A stretch of 59,205 bases of DNA from CAYYFX01 sp964571855 (GCA_964571855.1 CAZNDO010000024.1:1-59205); one strand, 5' to 3'; counted from the stretch's first letter, positions 42,381 to 51,681 are shown. Notes: generated by a model not told the origin, from the sequence alone. A program made the numbers and translations.

Positions 42381-43688
42381 ATGTCGAACGTGGCGCCGGC
42401 GCTCCGGGGCGCGGCCATCCTGTGCGGTCTCGTCCTGGCCTCCCCGGCCGCGGCGGAACCGCTCTCGCTCGAGGAGTGCACGCGCATCGCCCTGACCAGG
42501 AACCTGAGCGCCGAGCAGGCGCGCGGGGACCTGCGCGCCGCGGACGCCGGCGTGATGCAGTCCCGCTCCGCGTTCCTGCCGCGGATCACCGCGGGAGGAT
42601 CGTGGACGAAGCCCGAGGAGAAGATCGAGGTCTTCCAGGGCGGCGAGTTCCGGTTCTACGACGAGACGTGGAGCGCCCGGGCCAGCGGCAGCCTCACGCT
42701 CTTCGACGGGCTCGGGAACTGGTTCAACTACGCCTCCGCGCGGGATGCGCGTTCCTCCGCCCGCAGCCGCTACACGCGGGCCCGCCAGGACGTGGTCACG
42801 GAGACGGAGCGGCTGTTCTTCGAGGTCCGCCGGCAGGAGGCGCTCTCGGAGGTGCAGGCGAAGGCGGTGGAGCTGTCCACGGAGCAGCTGAAGAAGACGC
42901 AGGCCATGAAGGACCTGGGCGCCGCCACCCAGGCGGACGTGCTGAAGGCCGAGGTGGACGACTCGAACAACCAGCTCGCGCAGCTGCGCACGCAGCGGGA
43001 CCTGGAGATCGCGAAGGCCACGCTGTCCACGTACCTCGGGCTGGACCCGCGCGAGACGCTGGAGCTCTCGCCGGAGGAGCCCGTGCTGGGCGAGGCGATG
43101 GCGGTGGATGCGGCGATCGAGCAGGCACTGTCCGCGAACGCCTCGCTGGCCGCGGCCCGGTCCAACCTGTCCGCCACGCGCGCGTCCGTGCGGGCGGCGA
43201 AGTCGGAGCGGTTCCCGTCGCTGTCGCTGAACGCGAGCACGAACTACTTCAACTTCGAGCTCGAGGACTTCGACGACGAGCACATCGAGTGGCAGTACGG
43301 GCTGTCGCTGGACTTCACGGTCTTCGACGGCTTCCTCACCAAGGGGTCGATCCGCCGCGCGGAGGCGGACCTGCTGAAGGCGCGCCGCGCCGCGGAGAGC
43401 GAGGAGCGGGACGTGATCCTCGCGGTGCGGCAGGCGTGGCTGGACCTCGAGATCGCGCGGCGGTCCATCGAGGTCGGCGAGCGCGCGGTGCGCTCCTCGG
43501 AGGAGGACCTCCGGCTCGCGCAGGAGCGCTACCGGCTCGGCGAGGGGACCATCCTGGACGTCATCGACGCGCAGGTGAACCTGACGCGCTCGCGCACGGA
43601 CCTGGTGAGCGCGCGCTTCGACGCCCGGATCGCGCAGTCCGCGCTGCGCAGCGCGGTGGGCAACCTGGACGTTCCCGAGCAGGAGTGA
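42381..43688 (+). CDS. TolC-family outer-membrane efflux protein
   Basis: 435 residues with a signal peptide (~1-25) and the two TolC repeats, each of long alpha-helices plus barrel strands (SLEECTRIALTRNLSAEQA at the start; ERYRLGEGTILDVIDAQVNL near the end). It forms a trimeric outer-membrane channel. GGAGG lies 8 nt before the ATG. The next gene is an ABC ATPase, but no periplasmic adaptor or MacB-type permease follows, so the pump partner is not obvious. Confidence 0.92.
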   Translation: MSNVAPALRGAAILCGLVLASPAAAEPLSLEECTRIALTRNLSAEQARGDLRAADAGVMQSRSAFLPRITAGGSWTKPEEKIEVFQGGEFRFYDETWSARASGSLTLFDGLGNWFNYASARDARSSARSRYTRARQDVVTETERLFFEVRRQEALSEVQAKAVELSTEQLKKTQAMKDLGAATQADVLKAEVDDSNNQLAQLRTQRDLEIAKATLSTYLGLDPRETLELSPEEPVLGEAMAVDAAIEQALSANASLAAARSNLSATRASVRAAKSERFPSLSLNASTNYFNFELEDFDDEHIEWQYGLSLDFTVFDGFLTKGSIRRAEADLLKARRAAESEERDVILAVRQAWLDLEIARRSIEVGERAVRSSEEDLRLAQERYRLGEGTILDVIDAQVNLTRSRTDLVSARFDARIAQSALRSAVGNLDVPEQE

Positions 43689-43698
43689 GACGGACGGC

Positions 43699-44412
43699 GT
43701 GGGCCTCATCGAGATCCGGGGCGTCTCGAAGCGCTACGACATGGGCGACGCGGAGGTCGTGGCCCTGGACGACGTCACGCTCCTCGTGGAGGAGGGCGAG
43801 TACGTCGCCATCATGGGGCCGTCCGGGTCGGGGAAGTCCACGCTGATGAACATCGTGGGCTGCCTGGACCGGCCCACGTCCGGGAGCTACCGGCTGGCGG
43901 GGCGAGGGGTGGAGGAGTACTCGGACGACGAACTCGCGCGCGTGCGCAACGAGAGCATCGGGTTCGTGTTCCAGACGTTCCACCTGATGCCGCGCGCGGA
44001 CGCGTGGCACAACGTGGAGCTCCCGCTGGTGTACGCCGGCGTGCCGGCGGCGGAGCGCGCCGAGCGGGTGAAGCGGGCGCTGGACGAAGTGGGGCTGGCG
44101 GACCGCGCGGGGCACAAGCCGTCCGAGTTGTCCGGCGGGCAGCGGCAGCGCGTGGCCGTGGCGCGCGCGCTCGTGAACTCGCCCGCCATCCTGCTGGCGG
44201 ACGAGCCCACGGGAAACCTGGATACCCGCACCGGCGACGAGATCATGGCGCTGTTCGACCGGCTGCACGCCGGCGGGCGCACGCTCGTGGTGGTCACGCA
44301 CGAGGAGGACATCGCGCGGCGGGCGCACCGGATCGTGCGGCTGCGCGACGGGCGGATCGAGTCGGACGAGCGCGCGGCCCCGGCGGCGGCTCCCGTTCCG
44401 GGGAGCCCGTGA
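43699..44412 (+). CDS. LolD/MacB-type ABC transporter ATPase
   Basis: A 237-residue ATPase of the type VII ABC class that drives lipoprotein release (LolCDE) or MacAB efflux. Walker A GPSGSGKST, Q-loop VFQTFHLMPR, signature LSGGQRQR, Walker B ILLADEPTGNLD, H-loop VVTHEED. The cognate FtsX-like permease is missing nearby. GTG start, 10 nt after tolC; the stop overlaps the next gene as GTGA. Confidence 0.9.
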   Translation: MGLIEIRGVSKRYDMGDAEVVALDDVTLLVEEGEYVAIMGPSGSGKSTLMNIVGCLDRPTSGSYRLAGRGVEEYSDDELARVRNESIGFVFQTFHLMPRADAWHNVELPLVYAGVPAAERAERVKRALDEVGLADRAGHKPSELSGGQRQRVAVARALVNSPAILLADEPTGNLDTRTGDEIMALFDRLHAGGRTLVVVTHEEDIARRAHRIVRLRDGRIESDERAAPAAAPVPGSP

Positions 44413-45641
44413 CCCGGCGGCGCCTGGCGGCGATCGCGGCCGCGGCCGGGGCGGCGGCGTGGACGCCGGCGCCGGCGGCGCATGCGGACGGCTTTCCCGC
44501 CCGGTCGCTCGGGCGGCCGGCGTTCGTTCTGGACCTCAAGGAGGGCGTGGCGGCCGCGGACTCCGTGGAGGTGGAGGTCGCCTGGGAGGTCGCCCTGCGC
44601 GAGCTGGCCTTCCGCCCCGAGGACGACGTCTATCGCGCGCGCTACGAGGTGGCGGTCATCTTCTCGCGGGACGGGCGGCAGGCGGCGGCGGACCTCACGG
44701 AACGGCGCGTGCGGATGCGGACGCTGGCCGGGACGCGGGAGTCGGGGAAGGCCTCGCGCGGACGGTACGTGCTCCGGCTCGCTCCCGGCCGCTACGACGT
44801 GCGCGCGACGCTGACGGACCGGGTGGCCAACACGAGCTCGGCGCTCTCCGGGAAGTACGAGATCCGCGACGACCGGTCCGGAATTGGGTTGAGCGATCTG
44901 AGGCTCGTGCGGTACACGGAAGGCGGCGTCGAGCGCAATCCCGCGCAGGACGTGCCGCTCGGCGAGCTGGGGCACGCGGTCCGCGTGACCGTTCGCGGCG
45001 CGGCGGGGGCGGAGGGGAGCGTACGGATCCGATGGCGATTCACCGGGCCGGGCGGCCGCGAGGTGGCGAGCGGGGACTCCGTGGTCGCCATCGGCGGCGG
45101 CGGGCAGGAGGTCGTGGATCTGCCCCTGGACGCGGCCGCCCTGACGCCCGGCGTCCACAGGGCGGACGTGCGCTTCACCACGGCCGGGCGCTCCGAACGG
45201 CGCACGATCGACGTGCAGGCGAAGGCCACCCCGGCCTGGTTCGCGTCGCAGCGCGAGCGCGCCCTGGAAATCCTGGCCCTGTGCGTGGACGGGGAGGAAG
45301 TGGACGCCCTGCGCGCCACGGACGTCGCGGACTGGACCGCCGCGCTCGCGGGCTTCTGGCGGGCCCACGATCCGTCGCCGGGCTCCGCGGAGAACGAGCT
45401 GGAGCGCGAGATCCTCGCCCGCGTGGACGCGGTGTGCACGCTCTTCGTCGAGCCGTTCCGCCATCCCGGGTGGAAGACGGATCGCGGCCGGATCTGGATG
45501 CGGTACGGCCGTCCGGCCCGCCGGTCCGAGAGCGCCGGGGACTTCGACCGTCCGTCCACCGAGATCTGGGAGTACGACGTCCCGCGCCACGTGTTCATCT
45601 TCGTGGATCGCGGCTCCGGCGAGTACTGGCTCTCGGGCTGA
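44409..45641 (+). CDS. GWxTD-domain protein (second copy)
   Basis: A 410-residue exported protein with a twin-arginine-like basic N-terminus and hydrophobic signal (~1-27). It has a beta-rich middle and the intact motif GWKTDRGRIWMRYGRPAR near the C-terminus. It shares its plan with the protein at 37140-38693 but has short spacers and keeps the tryptophan. The role of GWxTD proteins is unknown. It sits between a LolD-like ATPase and a peptide transporter set. Confidence 0.82.
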   Translation: MTRRRLAAIAAAAGAAAWTPAPAAHADGFPARSLGRPAFVLDLKEGVAAADSVEVEVAWEVALRELAFRPEDDVYRARYEVAVIFSRDGRQAAADLTERRVRMRTLAGTRESGKASRGRYVLRLAPGRYDVRATLTDRVANTSSALSGKYEIRDDRSGIGLSDLRLVRYTEGGVERNPAQDVPLGELGHAVRVTVRGAAGAEGSVRIRWRFTGPGGREVASGDSVVAIGGGGQEVVDLPLDAAALTPGVHRADVRFTTAGRSERRTIDVQAKATPAWFASQRERALEILALCVDGEEVDALRATDVADWTAALAGFWRAHDPSPGSAENELEREILARVDAVCTLFVEPFRHPGWKTDRGRIWMRYGRPARRSESAGDFDRPSTEIWEYDVPRHVFIFVDRGSGEYWLSG

Positions 45642-47155
45642 CCTGCCTCGCCGCCGGGTGCGCGCGCGGCGGCGCGCCGGAGGCATCCCGGCTGGAGCTG
45701 GCGTGGCAGGCGGATCCGGTCTCCCTGGATCCCGCGCGCGCGGTCGACGTGGTCGGGGGCAGCGCGGTGGCGCTCGCCTACGAGGGGCTGCTCGCGATGG
45801 ACGCGAACGGCGCGCTCGTGCCGGGGATCGCGCGGCGATGGGAGTCGCCGGACGGCGGCCGGACGTGGCGCTTCGAGCTGGATCCCGCGGCGAAGGACTC
45901 CGAGGGACGCGTGCTGACGGCCGCGGCTGCGGCCGCGTCCTTCCGCCGGCTCCTGGATCCGCGAACCGCATCGCCCCGCGCCTGGGTGCTGGAGCGCGTC
46001 CTCGGGGCCGAGGCGTTCCACGCGGGGACGGCGGACTCGCTTCCCGGGGTGCGCCCGGGGGACGGCACGCTGGAAATCGAGCTGACGCAGCCGTCGGGAT
46101 CCTTCCCGGCGCTCCTGGCCATGCCCGCCGCCGCCGTGCTGCCGCCCGGCGCGGAGCCGGACGGGCGCGTGGCGACGGGACCGTGGATGCTCGCGGAGCA
46201 CGTCCGGGACTCGCACCTGCTCTTCCGCCGGAACCCGCACTGGCACGGGAAGGCGCCCGCGTTCGAGGAACTGCGCGTGCGCATCCTGCCCGAGGACATG
46301 ACGCGCGTGGCGGAGTTCGAGGTGGGCCGGCTGGACGTCCTGGAGGTGCCGGCCACGCAGTCCGCCCGGTTCCGCGGGGATGCGGCGTATTCGCCCCGGA
46401 TCTCGCGGCAGGTCGTGCTCGCCGTGGAGTACGTGGGGCTGAACGGGGAGGATCCGGTGCTGCGGGACCCGCGCGTGCGCCGCGCGCTGAACCATGCCGT
46501 GAACGTGGACCTCATCCTGGAGCGCGTGCTCGAGGGGCGCGGCGTGCGCGCGACCGGCGCCATCCCGCCCGGGCTGCCCGGCGGCGGGTCCGGGGAGCCG
46601 TACGCGTACGACCCGCCTCTCGCGCGGCGACTCCTCGCCGAGGCGGGCGTGCCCGCGGACTGGGAGTTGGCGGTCTGGCAGCGGCCGAGCGCGCTGGGGT
46701 CGCAGGTGCTGGAAGCCGTGCAGGCGGACCTGGCTGCGGTGGGCGTGCGGGCGGTGCTGCGCGTCCGGGACTGGAGCGCGCTGAAGGCGTCCATCGACGC
46801 GGGCGAGGCGCCCGCGTTCTACGCGAACTGGTTCGCGGACTATCCCGATCCGGAGAACTTCCTCGTCCCGCTGTTCCACTCGCGCAACATCGGCGGCGGC
46901 GGGAACCGCGCGCGTTTCGCGGATGCGGAGACCGACGCCGCGCTGGACGCGCTGGAGCGCGGTGACGTGGCGGACCGGGCGTCCGCCTGTGCGGCCCTCG
47001 ACCGGCGCATCCACGCCGCGGCGCCGTGGATCTACCTGTGGCATCCGGCGTCCGAGGTGGTCGCGTCGGAGCGCGTGGAGGGGTACCGGCCCTTCGTGGT
47101 CCCCGCGTCCCAGCGCTGGCTCGAGGTCCACCCCGCGGCATCCCCGCGCCCGTGA
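45626..47155 (+). CDS. Peptide-type ABC transporter substrate-binding lipoprotein (3)
   Basis: About 509 residues of a family 5 solute-binding lipoprotein. Features: lipobox LAAGC, WQADPVSLDPARAVD, DPRVRRALNHAVNVDLIL, PLARRLLAEAG. The lipobox is preceded by RLRRVLALGLT, a good signal peptide, but no ATG, GTG or TTG stands where it should begin. Candidates are CTG at 45566, 45626 or 45638, the last as CTGA over the previous stop. The start given is approximate. The permeases for it follow directly. Confidence 0.8.
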   Translation: MALGLTCLAAGCARGGAPEASRLELAWQADPVSLDPARAVDVVGGSAVALAYEGLLAMDANGALVPGIARRWESPDGGRTWRFELDPAAKDSEGRVLTAAAAAASFRRLLDPRTASPRAWVLERVLGAEAFHAGTADSLPGVRPGDGTLEIELTQPSGSFPALLAMPAAAVLPPGAEPDGRVATGPWMLAEHVRDSHLLFRRNPHWHGKAPAFEELRVRILPEDMTRVAEFEVGRLDVLEVPATQSARFRGDAAYSPRISRQVVLAVEYVGLNGEDPVLRDPRVRRALNHAVNVDLILERVLEGRGVRATGAIPPGLPGGGSGEPYAYDPPLARRLLAEAGVPADWELAVWQRPSALGSQVLEAVQADLAAVGVRAVLRVRDWSALKASIDAGEAPAFYANWFADYPDPENFLVPLFHSRNIGGGGNRARFADAETDAALDALERGDVADRASACAALDRRIHAAAPWIYLWHPASEVVASERVEGYRPFVVPASQRWLEVHPAASPRP

Positions 47156-48099
47156 TCGCGCTTCTCCTCCGCCGCGCCGCGCAGGCGGTGCCGGTCCTCC
47201 TCGGCGTCACGTTCGTGGCCTTCCTCCTGACGTACAAGCTGCCGGGCGATCCGGCGCGCGCGCTGGCGGGGGAGCGGTACCGCGAGGAGGACCTCGCGCG
47301 CATCCGCACGGAGCTGGGACTCGACCGGCCGGCCGTGGTCCAGTACGCGGACTACGTGGGTCGCCTGCTGCGCGGCGATCTCGGGACGTCGTTCGCCACC
47401 GGCCGCCCGGTCGCCGCCGAGCTGGCCGAGCGGTTCCCGCGCACGATCGTGCTCGCGGTGGCGTCGCTGTCGGTGGCCACCGTGCTCGGGCTGCTCCTGG
47501 GCGTGCTCGCCGCGCGGCGGCCGCACGGATGGATCGACCGCCTGTCCATGCTCGCCGCGCTCGCGGGGCTGTCGCTGCCGGTGTTCGTGTCGGCGATCCT
47601 CCTGCTCTGGCTCTTCGCGGTCACGCTGCGGTGGCTGCCACCGTCCGGGTGGATCGCGGACGAGCCGCTGGCGTTCGTCCTGCCCGCCGCCACGCTGGGG
47701 TTGCGCTCGGCCGCGCTGCTCGCGCGCATGACGCGCGCCACGCTGGTGGAGGTCCTCGCGGCGGACTACGTGCGGACCGGTCGCGCGAAGGGATGCCCCG
47801 AGGCCACGGTCCTCGTGCGCCACGCGCTGCGCAACGCGCTGGTTCCCGTGATCACGGTGGCGGGGCTGGACTTCGGCAGCTACCTCTCGGGGTCCGTGCT
47901 CACGGAGTCCATCTTCGCGTGGCCCGGCGTGGGGCAGTACGCCATGCAGGCGATCCTGCGCCGCGACTTCCCCGCGATCCAGGGGACCGTGCTGTTCCTG
48001 TCCCTGATCTTCGTGCTCGTGAACCTCGCCGTGGACCTCCTGTACGGCGTGCTCGATCCGCGCATCCGCCGGCAGTGGCTGGCGAAGGAGGGCGCGTGA
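47152..48099 (+). CDS. DppB/OppB-type ABC transporter permease (second set)
   Basis: A 315-residue six-helix permease. N-terminal LLLRRAAQAVPVLLGVTFVAF, LGLDRPAVVQYADYVG, coupling loop EVLAADYVRTGRAKGCPEATV and end DPRIRRQWLAKEGA are typical. GTG start in a GTGA overlap with the binding protein, and its own stop overlaps the next start as GTGA. Confidence 0.92.
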   Translation: MIALLLRRAAQAVPVLLGVTFVAFLLTYKLPGDPARALAGERYREEDLARIRTELGLDRPAVVQYADYVGRLLRGDLGTSFATGRPVAAELAERFPRTIVLAVASLSVATVLGLLLGVLAARRPHGWIDRLSMLAALAGLSLPVFVSAILLLWLFAVTLRWLPPSGWIADEPLAFVLPAATLGLRSAALLARMTRATLVEVLAADYVRTGRAKGCPEATVLVRHALRNALVPVITVAGLDFGSYLSGSVLTESIFAWPGVGQYAMQAILRRDFPAIQGTVLFLSLIFVLVNLAVDLLYGVLDPRIRRQWLAKEGA

Positions 48100-49013
48100 G
48101 CCGCGTGGCCGCGCGCCTGCGTCGCGATCCCGTGACGTGGGTCGCGGGCGGGCTGTTGCTGGCGCTCGTCCTGGCCGCCGCGCTGGCGGACGTGCTCTCC
48201 CCGCGCGGGCCGCTGGACGGCGACCTCGCGCGGCGGCTGCTGCCGCCCGGGCCCGGGCACCCGTTCGGCACCGACGCCCAGGGACGGGACATCCTCGCCC
48301 GGACGCTGCACGGCGCGCGGCTGTCCCTCGCGGTGGGTCTCGGTGCGCGCATCCTGTCCATCCTGCTCGGCGGCACGCTCGGCCTCGTGGCCGGCTTCCG
48401 CGGCGGGGCGATCGACGCCTGGATCATGCGCCTGGCCGACGTGTTCTTCGCGTTCCCCTCGCTCCTGCTCCTGATCGGCATCACCGCGGCGTTCGAGCCG
48501 GGCCTCGGGGTGGCGGCGGCGGCGATCGGGGTGGTGGGATGGGCCGAGGTGGCGCGCCTCGTGCGTGCGGAGGCGCTCCGCGTGCGGCAGCTGGACTTCG
48601 TGCAGGCGGCGCGCGCGCTCGGCGTGCGCGAGGGGCGCATCCTGTTCCGCCACGTCCTCCCGAACTGTGCCAGCCCGCTCCTCGTATCCTTCACGTTGGG
48701 GGTGGCCACCACGATGCTCGCGGAGGCGAGCCTCTCGTTCCTCGGCCTGGGCGCGCAGCCGCCCACGGCCAGCTGGGGCGCCATGGTGTCGACCGGGAAG
48801 GACTTCCTCCGCACGGCGCCCTGGGTGGCGTTCTTCCCGAGCGTGTTCCTCGCGGCCGCGGTGCTTGCGCTGAACCTGCTCGGGGACGCCCTGCGCGACG
48901 CCACGGACCCGCGCGCCGCGCGTCCCGTGCGCCGCGCGCGCGGTCCCGCGGACGGGCTTGCGCGGCGGGGCTCCGGGGGCGACCCTCATGGGTCGAAGGA
49001 GGCGGCGGCATGA
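48096..49013 (+). CDS. DppC/OppC-type ABC transporter permease (second set)
   Basis: A 305-residue permease with FGTDAQGRDILARTLHGARLS and the coupling loop RQLDFVQAARALGVREGRIL. It lacks the long N-terminal extension of the first-set DppC but has an Arg/Gly-rich tail (~275-305). No ATPase gene accompanies this set, so the fused ATPase at 28767-30500 or one elsewhere must supply energy. Confidence 0.92.
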   Translation: MSRVAARLRRDPVTWVAGGLLLALVLAAALADVLSPRGPLDGDLARRLLPPGPGHPFGTDAQGRDILARTLHGARLSLAVGLGARILSILLGGTLGLVAGFRGGAIDAWIMRLADVFFAFPSLLLLIGITAAFEPGLGVAAAAIGVVGWAEVARLVRAEALRVRQLDFVQAARALGVREGRILFRHVLPNCASPLLVSFTLGVATTMLAEASLSFLGLGAQPPTASWGAMVSTGKDFLRTAPWVAFFPSVFLAAAVLALNLLGDALRDATDPRAARPVRRARGPADGLARRGSGGDPHGSKEAAA

Positions 49014-49672
49014 GGAGACTCGAACGGACGCGCGCGGATCGCGTGCTGGGCGGGGTGTGCGGCGGCGTGGCCCGCTTCACGGGCGTGGACGCGGATCTGG
49101 TGCGGCTGCTCTGGCTGGTTTCCGTGGCCCTCGCCGGTCTCGGGGTGCTCCCGTACCTCGCGGGCCTGTACCTCCTGCCGGAAGCGCAGGAGGAGCGCGG
49201 GACGGCGGCGCCGGCGGCCAAGCTGATCGGGTTCGGCCTGCTCTTCCTGGGGATCCTGTTCTTTTTCCGGACCTTCGACACGAAGGTCCTGGATCCCACC
49301 GTGCTGGCGTTCTGGAAGATCCAGGCCCTCGGGCCGCTGGTGCTGCTGGCCGGCGGCGCGTTCCTCGTCTGGCCCCGGATCCGGGGATTTCTCGGCTCAC
49401 GCGGGCGGCGCCCCACCCGGTCCCTGACCGACCGCGTGCTGTCCGGCGTGGCCGGCGGGATCGCCCGGGAGTGGGGGGTCGATACGAATGTGGTCCGGCT
49501 CGCCTTCGTGGGGCTGGCGTCCCTCACGTTCGGGCTGGTGGTCCTGGTCTACCTCCTGCTCGTCCTGGTGCTCCCGGAGGACCCGGTGGGCGCGACCGCC
49601 GCTCCGGGGCCGCCCCCTCCGCCCGACGGGCCGGGAGGAGCCGATCAAGCCGTTCCGGGAGGCGGCCGATGA
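49010..49672 (+). CDS. Double PspC-domain membrane protein
   Basis: 220 residues with two PspC-type domains. The first is at ~5-60 (RTRADRVLGGVCGGVARFTGV and LYLLPE) and the second at ~140-200 (LTDRVLSGVAGGIAREWGVD and LVLVLPED). Two hydrophobic helices between them match the LiaI/DUF-type membrane segment seen in such proteins. PspC proteins sense or respond to membrane stress in other bacteria. Pro-rich tail. ATGA overlap with dppC. Confidence 0.85.
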   Translation: MRRLERTRADRVLGGVCGGVARFTGVDADLVRLLWLVSVALAGLGVLPYLAGLYLLPEAQEERGTAAPAAKLIGFGLLFLGILFFFRTFDTKVLDPTVLAFWKIQALGPLVLLAGGAFLVWPRIRGFLGSRGRRPTRSLTDRVLSGVAGGIAREWGVDTNVVRLAFVGLASLTFGLVVLVYLLLVLVLPEDPVGATAAPGPPPPPDGPGGADQAVPGGGR

Positions 49673-49697
49673 CGGGGAAGAGCGCCAAGGACCGGGC

Positions 49698-49892
49698 ATG
49701 GCGATGCTGCTGAAGCTGCTGTTCGCCCTCCTGGTGGGGTACCTGTTGTCCCGTCTGCTCCGCGGGTCGCGGCCGCCGGCCGCGCCCCGACGCGACGCGG
49801 CCACCGGCCGCCGGCTCGATCCGGAGCGGGCCGTCCGGGCCTCCTGGTCCGAGGTGGAGAGCGACGCCAAGGGGGGAACGGGCGAGCGCTGA
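49698..49892 (+). CDS. Small single-helix membrane protein
   Basis: 64 residues: one hydrophobic helix at the N-terminus (LLKLLFALLVGYLLSRLL) and a basic then acidic cytoplasmic tail. In the same unit as the PspC protein. The start is 49698, or an ATG two codons later. No family recognised. Confidence 0.6.
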   Translation: MAMLLKLLFALLVGYLLSRLLRGSRPPAAPRRDAATGRRLDPERAVRASWSEVESDAKGGTGER

Positions 49893-49907
49893 CCGGGCGG
49901 GGGGCGC

Positions 49908-51203
49908 GTGTACTTCTTCTTCTTCTACCCCGTCGGAACCGAGACCCGCACCCGCCGCCCCCCGATCGGGACCGGGATCCTCCTCGCCATCCTGATCGTG
50001 CTGTATGCGCTGCGCCACACGCACCCGGCGTTCTACCTGGAGCTCGTGAGCGCGTCGTTCCGGCCGGCGAACCCGCGCCTCGTGGACGCGGTACTCTCGC
50101 TGTTCCTTCACGGCGGCTGGCTGCACCTGCTCGGCAACGCGCTCTACCTGGGGATCTTCGGCCGGCAGATCGAGGGCAAGCTCGGCTTCGCGCCGCTCGC
50201 GGCGTTCTTCCTCGGCGGCGGGATCGTGGCGTGCTGGACCCAGGCGCTGCTCACGCCGCCCGACGCGTGGAACCGCGGCGCGCCGCTCATCGGCGCGTCC
50301 GGGAGCGTCGCGGCCCTGCTGGGCGCCACCATGGTGCGTTTCCCGCACGTGCGCGTGCGGGTCCTGTGGGTGCTGTTCGCGCTGCTGGGCGGGATGAACC
50401 GGGGCGGGGTGGCGCTGGTGCCGGCCGCGCTCGCGTGCCTCCTCTGGTTCGCGATGCAGTTCGTGTACGGGCTCGTGGCCTGGGGCACCGGCGGTTCGTC
50501 CACCGCGTACGCTGCGCACGGCGGCGGCTTCGTCGCGGGGATGCTGGCCGGCGTCGCGCTGGGGTATCCCGCGGCGGCGCAGCGGGAGATGCACCGCGCG
50601 AAGGCCCTGCGGTACTTCGAGCGCGGCGATTGGCACGCCGCGGCCGGCGAGCTCACCGAGCACCTGCGCCGGAGTCCCGACGACCGCGAGGCGCGCGCGC
50701 TCCGGGCGCGCTGCTGGATCGTGCTGGGCCGCACCGGCGAGGCCGGCGCCGAGTACCAGCGGACCATCCGCGATGCCGCTCGGGCCGGCGCGACGGCGGA
50801 GCTGGCGCGGTTGATGGAGGAGATCCGGCGCTACGGCCTCTCGTCGGGACTGGACGCGCGCATGCTGCTCCGTCTGGCGTTCGACCTGCAGAAGGCGGGA
50901 CGCGCCGCCGCGGCGGCCGCGGTGTTCGAGGAGATCACGGACCGCTTCCCGCAGGGCGAGCTGTCCGAGCTGGCGCTGATCCGGCGCGCGGAGACGATGT
51001 GGAGCGAGCTGGGCGACTACGACGGCGCGCTGGCGGACTACGGGAAGCTGCTGGAGATGCACCCCCACAGCGAGTGGCGGGACCTGGCCGAGGCCCGCCT
51101 GCGCTCGATCCGGGTGCTGACGGGACAGGCGGCGGCTACGATCCGCCCAGGCACTTCGACGCCACGACCGACGCCTTCAGCTCGTCCGCCGACCGCAGGG
51201 TGA
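49908..51203 (+). CDS. Rhomboid-family intramembrane protease fused to a TPR-like domain
   Basis: 431 residues. The first ~220 form a six-helix rhomboid with HGGWLHLLGNALYLGIFG, the catalytic serine in GASGSVAALLG and the catalytic histidine in AAHGGGFVAG. The rest (~225-410) is alpha-helical with TPR-like repeats (ALRYFERGDWHAAAGELTEHLRR; AAAVFEEITDRFPQGELSELAL). The fusion may present substrates to the protease. The last 68 bp overlap, tail to tail, the minus-strand gene at 51136-51681. Confidence 0.87.
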   Translation: MYFFFFYPVGTETRTRRPPIGTGILLAILIVLYALRHTHPAFYLELVSASFRPANPRLVDAVLSLFLHGGWLHLLGNALYLGIFGRQIEGKLGFAPLAAFFLGGGIVACWTQALLTPPDAWNRGAPLIGASGSVAALLGATMVRFPHVRVRVLWVLFALLGGMNRGGVALVPAALACLLWFAMQFVYGLVAWGTGGSSTAYAAHGGGFVAGMLAGVALGYPAAAQREMHRAKALRYFERGDWHAAAGELTEHLRRSPDDREARALRARCWIVLGRTGEAGAEYQRTIRDAARAGATAELARLMEEIRRYGLSSGLDARMLLRLAFDLQKAGRAAAAAAVFEEITDRFPQGELSELALIRRAETMWSELGDYDGALADYGKLLEMHPHSEWRDLAEARLRSIRVLTGQAAATIRPGTSTPRPTPSARPPTAG

Positions 51204-51681
51204 CCTCGAGCGTGCCGCCAAGCGCGCCCTCCAGCGACGGCGTGCACGGAGAGAACAGACCCGCCGACTTGGCCACGTCGCTGGCCCACAGGACGACGCT
51301 CGCATCCACGTACTTCTCGGGATCCGGGCTCTGCACCCAGAGCACGGCCGAGCCCTTGTCCCGATGCATGGGGTTCGCGTTGATGCGGAAGGTGCCGTCC
51401 GCGAGCGACGTGGTGGTGGTGACCGTGACTCCGTCCGTGAACAGCTTGATGGGCACGCTCATGAGCGCCTTGCCCGCGGAGTCCGTCACGCGCCCCTCCA
51501 GGGCGACGGACGCGGAGCCCTCGCGCTGCGGGACCGGGGGGCTGCCGGAGCCGCCGGCCGGGTCCCGGAAATCCGGCGGGCCCGTGGGGCCGCCGGGCGC
51601 CGTGTCGCCGGGAGCGGCGGACGCCACGGGTACGAGGAGGAGCAGGGCGGCGGCGGGCGGAAGAAGGGACCGGATTTGCAT
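51136..51681 (-). CDS. Exported protein with carboxypeptidase-regulatory-like domain
   Basis: 181 residues: signal peptide (~1-23), a Pro/Gly-rich linker (~25-55), and a beta-sandwich typical of carboxypeptidase-regulatory or SpaA-like domains (VALEGRVTDSAGKALMSVPIKL...TTSLADGTFRI). Two cysteines in the second half could form a disulfide. ATG at 51681 with GAGGAA upstream. It has its own promoter and is convergent with the rhomboid gene. Function unknown. Confidence 0.75.
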   Translation of the reverse strand: MQIRSLLPPAAALLLLVPVASAAPGDTAPGGPTGPPDFRDPAGGSGSPPVPQREGSASVALEGRVTDSAGKALMSVPIKLFTDGVTVTTTTSLADGTFRINANPMHRDKGSAVLWVQSPDPEKYVDASVVLWASDVAKSAGLFSPCTPSLEGALGGTLEVTLRSADELKASVVASKCLGGS

